A program made the translations under genes and the position numbers. A model generated the notes under the pieces. That model was not told the DNA's origin. It did no database searches and worked only from the letters and a program-made list of their open reading frames with translations. Positions 6,772 to 10,936 of a stretch of DNA of 10,936 bases are shown here, piece by piece. Source of the stretch: Pseudomonadota bacterium (GTDB taxonomy: Bacteria; Pseudomonadota; Alphaproteobacteria; Sphingomonadales; Sphingomonadaceae); contig JAEZCZ010000015.1 in NCBI GenBank assembly GCA_023433305.1, positions 1 through 10,936 of the forward strand, given 5' to 3'. Position 1 is the first letter of the stretch; each line of letters opens with the position of its first letter.

Positions 6772-9443
6772 ATGGCCTCCCCTTCCGGTTGATCGCCGGA
6801 GCGGCCGACTTCGGCTTCGCGACGGATGCCGAAGGCGACCGGATCGCCCGCGGCCTCGCCCTGGCGGAACGGACCGGCCATCTGCAGCTGGCCAGCGAGC
6901 AGGCGGTCCCGCAAGTCGCGGAGAACGAGCTGTTCGCCCGCCAGCAGGTCAGCCAGCCCTCGCCGATCGCCGACGCCCACGGCAGCTTCGCGTGGTGGAA
7001 CGCCGCCGAAAAACGCATCGAGGCGAGCGGCTTTCTGCCCGGCAGCATCGAGATTCCGCTCGGCGACGAGGCCCTGGGCGGGCCGAGCGACATGATGCTC
7101 GGAACCGACGAGGTGGTCTATCTCGCGCGCGACGGCGCGGTGTACCGCCACGACCTGCGCGAGCGCTGGCCGGACGTCGAAACCCGCCTCGAAACGCTCT
7201 CGGCGGACCTCCTCGCGCCGCTGCCCGAAGGCGGAGGCTGGGCGCTCGACCGGACGACGCGGCGGCTGATGCGTATCGCCGGCGTCCCACTGCGCTTCGA
7301 AGGCCTGCGCGACCCCGCGCCGGACGTCTTCGCGCCGGCCGAGCCCAATGCCGATCCGCCGCGTCTCGTGCCGATCGCGTGCCCGCCGATCCGCGCGGCG
7401 CTCGACCCGGTAGCGATGGCCGCCTCGGCCGCTGGCCAGCTGGCGGTGCTGGCATGGGAAAGCGGTCGCGAAGCCAGCGTGCTGCTGCTTGGCAAGAACG
7501 GCCTAATTGAGCAGTTTCGGCTCGCCGGGCTGCGCTTCCCTTATGCGCTGGCATGGCACGGCGAGGACCGGGTCGCGGTCATCGCGAGCGACGGGGACAA
7601 GCCCGCCACCCAGGCCTTCGTCTACCGGTTCCAGGGTGTCCCGCGTCCCGACGAGGCGATCTCCCCGGAAGGGCGCATCTATCCGCTGCTCAAGCCGTGG
7701 CTCGGGGGCTTCTGCAACGGGCTGAACGAAGTGCCGCGGCACCTGCAGGCGGGTGCGCCGGGTGACCCGCCACATGCCGTCAGGCCGCTGCGGGCGCTCT
7801 CGGGCGATTCCTTCGCCGCCGAAGGCGCGGTGCTGATTGGGCCGATCGACGGACGCGTCGGAGGTTGCCTGTGGCACCGCCTGTTCGCCGAGGCTGCGCT
7901 CGCCGACGGCAGCGCCATCGAGTTGGCGCTCGCGGCAAGCGACATCGAGGCCGTGCCGGACATGCCCGCGGGCCCGGACGATCCGGCCTGGGCACGCCAC
8001 GTCCTGTTGCCAGGAGGCCAGCGCGCCCCCGACAGCAACGTGCCCGTCGCAGCCTGGCTCGCCGAGGACAGCGAGATCGCCAACGCGCCTTCCCTGCTGC
8101 AGTGCCCGCGCCGGCCCGGCAGAGCAGGACTGTTCGACTGCCTGATCCAGCGTCCGGGTCGCAAGGTCCGTCGTGTCGAGGGCCGCTATCTGTGGATCGC
8201 CCTGACCTTGCGCGGCGACCGGCGCGCTTCGCCCGAGCTGGCGGCGCTACGGGTTTACGCGCGGCGCCGGTCGTGGCGCGACCTCTATTTGCCGGGGTTC
8301 TACAGCGAGACCCTCGGCGGAGAAGCCGCCGCGGTGCTCGGCCCGGCCACCCCGCACGACTTCATGGAGCGGTTTCTCCACGCCTACGAGGGCGTATTGA
8401 CGCCCCTCGAAGGGCGCATCGCCGGCTCGTGGCAGCTGACCGACCCGGCGACCGCACCCGAGCCGGCGCTGCCGTGGATCGGGCAATGGATCGGCGTCGA
8501 GCGGCGCGACAGCGAGGCTGCAGCGCAGCATCGCCAGCGCCTTCTCGCTGCGCCGCACACCGCCTCGCTCGGCGGGACCTGCGGAGGACTGCTTGCCGCT
8601 CTCGAGCTGGCGACCGGCGGGCGAATGATCGTGGGCGGAAGGCTCGACCGCGGACGCAGGCTGCCGGCGCCGGGCGAGCTGGCGATCGCCCGGGCCGGCG
8701 AACGTTCGATCCGCGCGCTGATGCTGGCACTGGAGCCTGGCGGGAACTGCGTGTTCTTGTCAGGGGGCGCGGTGACGCGCGGCGATATCGTGGTCGTCGA
8801 GGGGTTCCGCCTGCGCCGCACGTTCGCGACGATCCTCGGCGCCGACCTCGCTGACGAGAACGATCCGCTGACGCTCGGCATGGCCGCTTCCGGCAACAGC
8901 TTCGTCGGCGACACGCTGATCCTCGGCGACACTGCCCGCGACGAGCTGCTCGCGCTCTACCGGCCCGAGATCGAGCTCGCCCAGGGCGATCGCGAGGAGG
9001 TCGAGCGCTTTTACGCCCGCCTCGCCTGGCGAGTGCTCGTGCTGGTCCGCGGGGTTGACGACGAGTCGGAGTTCCGCCGGCTGCGCGACATCGTCGCCGA
9101 GGAAGTGCCGGCGCATGCCGAGGCGCGGGTCCACCACGCGCGCGGGCCCCTTATCGTCGGCGCTGCCTCGCTGCTCGGCCTCGATACTTACCTCGCCGAC
9201 GCCCGGCCGACGCAGCGCGTGCGCGTCGACAGCAGTCATTTCGCCTCGGGCGACGTGGTCGCCGGGTCGGGAGTGCTCGACCGGCGAGCGGACGGCCCCG
9301 TCCCGGGGCCGCCACGCGCGCGAGCCGAGGGACCGCTCGAGGTCTGGGTCGGCGACGGATTCACACTCAGTGCCCTAACGAGCGAGGCCGCATCGCGCCG
9401 CCAGATCGAGCGCTACATCTGGATGTGGGAAAAGGAACGCTAA
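6762..9443 (+). CDS. Tail/wedge protein: N-terminal propeller-like region plus gpI-like domain (TIGR02242-like)
   Basis: This 893-residue protein begins MDVNGLPFRLIAGAADFGF, the kind of N-terminus I associate with this family, which supports ATG 6762 despite a weak ribosome-binding site. GTG 6768 is a minor alternative. Residues about 100-300 show repeated short strands (EVVYLARDGAVYRHDL at 117-132; GQLAVLAWESG near 225; ALAWHGEDRVAVIASDGD) consistent with beta-propeller blades. At 507 the gpI-like wedge domain starts with DLYLPGFYSE, followed by DFMERFLHAYEGVLTPLEG and WIGQWIGVERRD. The C-terminal third includes FYARLAWRVLVLVRGV and a helical EFRRLRDIVAEEVPAHAEARVHH, ending in IERYIWMWEKER. 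It is far larger than phage gpI because of the added propeller-like front. It likely completes the wedge with gpJ and connects to outer baseplate parts or fibres. Confidence 0.85.
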   Translation: MDVNGLPFRLIAGAADFGFATDAEGDRIARGLALAERTGHLQLASEQAVPQVAENELFARQQVSQPSPIADAHGSFAWWNAAEKRIEASGFLPGSIEIPLGDEALGGPSDMMLGTDEVVYLARDGAVYRHDLRERWPDVETRLETLSADLLAPLPEGGGWALDRTTRRLMRIAGVPLRFEGLRDPAPDVFAPAEPNADPPRLVPIACPPIRAALDPVAMAASAAGQLAVLAWESGREASVLLLGKNGLIEQFRLAGLRFPYALAWHGEDRVAVIASDGDKPATQAFVYRFQGVPRPDEAISPEGRIYPLLKPWLGGFCNGLNEVPRHLQAGAPGDPPHAVRPLRALSGDSFAAEGAVLIGPIDGRVGGCLWHRLFAEAALADGSAIELALAASDIEAVPDMPAGPDDPAWARHVLLPGGQRAPDSNVPVAAWLAEDSEIANAPSLLQCPRRPGRAGLFDCLIQRPGRKVRRVEGRYLWIALTLRGDRRASPELAALRVYARRRSWRDLYLPGFYSETLGGEAAAVLGPATPHDFMERFLHAYEGVLTPLEGRIAGSWQLTDPATAPEPALPWIGQWIGVERRDSEAAAQHRQRLLAAPHTASLGGTCGGLLAALELATGGRMIVGGRLDRGRRLPAPGELAIARAGERSIRALMLALEPGGNCVFLSGGAVTRGDIVVVEGFRLRRTFATILGADLADENDPLTLGMAASGNSFVGDTLILGDTARDELLALYRPEIELAQGDREEVERFYARLAWRVLVLVRGVDDESEFRRLRDIVAEEVPAHAEARVHHARGPLIVGAASLLGLDTYLADARPTQRVRVDSSHFASGDVVAGSGVLDRRADGPVPGPPRARAEGPLEVWVGDGFTLSALTSEAASRRQIERYIWMWEKER

Positions 9444-9444
9444 G

Positions 9445-9780
9445 ATGCCGGAATTCAAGCCGAACGTGCCCGTCGTCCAGACCGATCCGCTGGTCCGCGT
9501 CGACGTCGACAAGAACAAGCCGCTGCCGCCCGGACGCTATCGATTCGAACTCGTGGTGGTCGACGACGCCGGCAACGAATCCGAGCCGGCCCAGATCGAC
9601 GTCATCGTCAAGGACACTCAGCGGCCGACCGCGGTGCTCGACATGGTCAATGCCGACAAGGCGGTGATCAAGCCGCTGGTTTCGGTCGGCGAGAGTTTCA
9701 TCCTCTCCGGCCTGCGGTCGAGCGACGTCGAGCCCGGCCAGATCAAGTCGTACCGCTTCACTCTGCTCGCGGACGGTTGA
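9445..9780 (+). CDS. Small Ig/PKD-like beta-sandwich protein A (111 aa)
   Basis: ATG 9445 follows the previous TAA by one base, with AAAGGA at 9431-9436 as a plausible ribosome-binding sequence. Residues 1-56 (FKPNVPVVQTDPLVRVDVD, then LPPGRYRFELVVVDDAGNES and EPAQIDVIV) look like an immunoglobulin or cadherin-like strand set. Residues 60-111 add a PKD-like pattern: RPTAVLDM, VSVGESFILSGLRSSDVEPG, QIKSYRFTLL. No signal peptide or membrane segment is present, so it is expected in the cytoplasm as a particle part. The next gene is a shortened paralogue of its first half. I infer a decoration or fibre-attachment role at the baseplate because of its place after the gpI-like gene; no function can be assigned from sequence alone. 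Confidence 0.8.
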   Translation: MPEFKPNVPVVQTDPLVRVDVDKNKPLPPGRYRFELVVVDDAGNESEPAQIDVIVKDTQRPTAVLDMVNADKAVIKPLVSVGESFILSGLRSSDVEPGQIKSYRFTLLADG

Positions 9781-9785
9781 GCGCG

Positions 9786-10064
9786 GTGGCGATGCTCAAG
9801 CCTGGCGTGCCGGTAACGCAGAATTCGCCACTTCTGGTGGTGGACAACGCGCTCGCGCCCGGGCGGCATCGCTTTCAGCTCGAAGTAATCGACACGGCGG
9901 GCCTGGTCAGCGAGCCGGCGCTGCTGGTCGTTTCCGTCCAGGCCCAGCCCGAGCCGGATCCCACGCCGACCCGCCGGGGCACGGTAATACTCGACCCACG
10001 CATCCTGACCCGCGTCGCCGAGCGTCGGATCGTCACGCCGATCAATCCCCGCAAACCGCGATAG
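9786..10064 (+). CDS. Small Ig-like protein B, paralogue of protein A (about 92 aa)
   Basis: The product from GTG 9786 is MAMLKPGVPVTQNSPLLVVD followed by LAPGRHRFQLEVIDTAGLVS and EPALLVVSV, which lines up residue by residue with the first half of protein A with about half the positions identical. GTG 9786 gives the same N-terminal spacing to the shared KPxVPV motif; TTG 9777 (overlapping the previous TGA) and ATG 9792 are real alternatives. The second half differs: a Pro-rich linker (about 54-62) and a basic tail, RRGTVILDPRILTRVAERR to the final PRKPR, replace the PKD-like half. The stop is TAG 10062-10064. The pair seems to be a tandem duplication with diverged C-termini. A structural or binding role in the particle is inferred from context only. 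Confidence 0.75.
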   Translation: MAMLKPGVPVTQNSPLLVVDNALAPGRHRFQLEVIDTAGLVSEPALLVVSVQAQPEPDPTPTRRGTVILDPRILTRVAERRIVTPINPRKPR

Positions 10065-10071
10065 GCCCGCC

Positions 10072-10936
10072 ATGTCTCACCCATCCGACACTCTCGACCA
10101 GATGATTGCCCCCGACCCCCTGCTCGACGGTCCTCCGGCAGAACGCGTGAACTACGCCACGGGCGTGCTCCTTTCAGCCGACGACTTTCGCGACGAGCAG
10201 ACCTATCACCGCTCGCGGCTCGCGTCGGCACTGCGCTACCTGATGGGCCACGGCACCCTGGCCGGCCTTGCCGTCCGCGCACCGGAATCCGAGGACAACG
10301 ATCTCCATCTGCGGGTCGAGGCCGGGATCGCGCTTGACCGGCACGGGCGCATGATCGAGGTGGTCGAGCCGTGGTGCATCCGGCTCGCGCACTGGTTCGC
10401 CGCGCAGCCGGTCGGCGCGCTACGCGCCGCGGTCCAGCGCAAGCCGCGCACGCCGCTAGACGTGGCAGTCGCGGCCGACCTGTTCCTCTCGCTCGAGGAT
10501 TGCGGTCGCGGCCGCACACCCAGCTTCGCGCAAGGACCGTTCGACGCGCTCGATGCGCTCGTGCCCGCGCGCCTCGCCGAGCAGCCCTCGTTGGAGCTAG
10601 TCTTGCGCGCCGAAGGACCGCCGGGTGCGATACCCGAGCCGGCCAACCACTGGCCCGCCGCCAATGCGTCGCAGGAAAGCCGGCTCGCCGCTGTGCTCGG
10701 CAGCTATGGCCTCGGGTTGCTCGAAGGGACTTCCGGCGATCTTGCGCCGATGGCCGAGCACGTGACCGGCCGCGATCCGACGGCGGTCCTGCTGGCGCGA
10801 GTGGCGATCCCGGTGGAGATCGCTGCAGATGCGCCCGCCGAAGTGCGGCCCAAACTGGACCTCGCCCAGCGAGTCCACGTCGACAACGCCATTCGCCCAT
10901 TCATCTGGATGCCCGGGAAGTGGCTCGGCGCCGAGC
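10072..10936 (+). CDS. 3'-partial eCIS-associated protein with YxxG...DDF motif
   Basis: The frame opens at ATG 10072, seven bases after the previous stop, and stays open for 288 codons to the window end, so the C-terminus is missing. After a short lead, residues 27-49 read NYATGVLLSADDFRDEQTYH plus RSR, then the segment ALRYLMGHGTLAGLAV (53-68). From memory this resembles the Y-(F/A)-x-G-x-L-L-x-x-x-D-F-x-x-E-Q-x-Y start of proteins placed near the end of eCIS baseplate operons. The next part (about 78-105) is beta-rich, VEAGIALDRHGRMIEVVEPW, typical of a small jelly-like beta domain. Residues 110-288 show no motif I recognise. It could be an outer baseplate or fibre-base protein. An attached receptor-binding or effector region beyond the window cannot be judged. 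Confidence 0.75.
   Translation, partial: MSHPSDTLDQMIAPDPLLDGPPAERVNYATGVLLSADDFRDEQTYHRSRLASALRYLMGHGTLAGLAVRAPESEDNDLHLRVEAGIALDRHGRMIEVVEPWCIRLAHWFAAQPVGALRAAVQRKPRTPLDVAVAADLFLSLEDCGRGRTPSFAQGPFDALDALVPARLAEQPSLELVLRAEGPPGAIPEPANHWPAANASQESRLAAVLGSYGLGLLEGTSGDLAPMAEHVTGRDPTAVLLARVAIPVEIAADAPAEVRPKLDLAQRVHVDNAIRPFIWMPGKWLGAE

Noticed and set aside
5645..7093. Long 482-codon open frame on the minus strand
   Set aside because: It lies antisense to the gpJ-like and tail genes, both of which have clear family motifs. Long antisense frames are expected in such GC-rich coding DNA, and its product has no recognisable pattern.
9875..10900. 341-codon minus-strand open frame near the right end
   Set aside because: The product is Arg/Ala/Gly-rich low-information sequence antisense to protein B and the partial last gene, which have better motifs and operon spacing.
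1..10936. Internal promoters, terminators, tRNA, CRISPR or mobile elements
   Set aside because: The largest non-coding gap is 16 bases, and I saw no hairpin with a T run, no spaced direct repeats and no tRNA-like or transposase-like sequence.

Overview
The window is one densely packed, single-strand (+) stretch of structural genes from a contractile phage-tail-like particle. It is most likely the baseplate section of an extracellular contractile injection system (eCIS-like, also called phage-tail-like protein cluster) rather than a prophage. No capsid, packaging, integrase or lysis genes are visible. The DNA is very GC-rich with strong G/C preference at third codon positions and mostly TGA stops. 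Together with the protein style this suggests an alphaproteobacterium, perhaps a sphingomonad or erythrobacter-like organism, but the taxon is a low-confidence guess.

Layout from left to right: (1) an almost purely Gly/Ala/Ser protein, probably entering from outside the window (1-567); (2) a 56-residue protein resembling DUF5908 (575-745); (3) a gpD/VgrG-N-like hub (747-1832); (4) a gpV/gp5-C-like spike (1829-2521); (5) a 536-residue protein of unknown function ending in a strongly hydrophobic, membrane-like segment (2515-4125); (6) a gp25/gpW wedge protein (4125-4544); (7) a gpJ/gp47-type baseplate assembly protein (4544-6745); (8) an 893-residue tail protein with a probable beta-propeller in front of a gpI-like wedge domain (6762-9443); (9, 10) two small tandem paralogues with an Ig/PKD-like beta-sandwich pattern (9445-9780 and 9786-10064); (11) the start of a protein with a Tyr-x-x-Gly / Asp-Asp-Phe motif, cut by the window end (10072-10936).

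The genes overlap or are separated by at most 16 bases, with TGATG, GTGA and ATGGTGA junctions. There is no room for internal promoters or terminators, and no RNA genes, mobile elements or CRISPR repeats were seen. The whole region probably forms one translationally coupled transcript whose promoter lies upstream. Functionally, hub and spike form the central tip; gp25, gpJ and the gpI-like protein form the wedges around it; and the hydrophobic-tailed protein, the Gly-rich protein and the Ig-like pair are accessory parts. The sheath, inner tube, tape measure, AAA+ ATPase, terminator and a canonical PAAR tip are not in this window and would be expected in flanking DNA. The least explained parts are the strictly alternating Gly/Ser protein, the hydrophobic C-terminus of the 536-residue protein, and the Ig-like gene pair.
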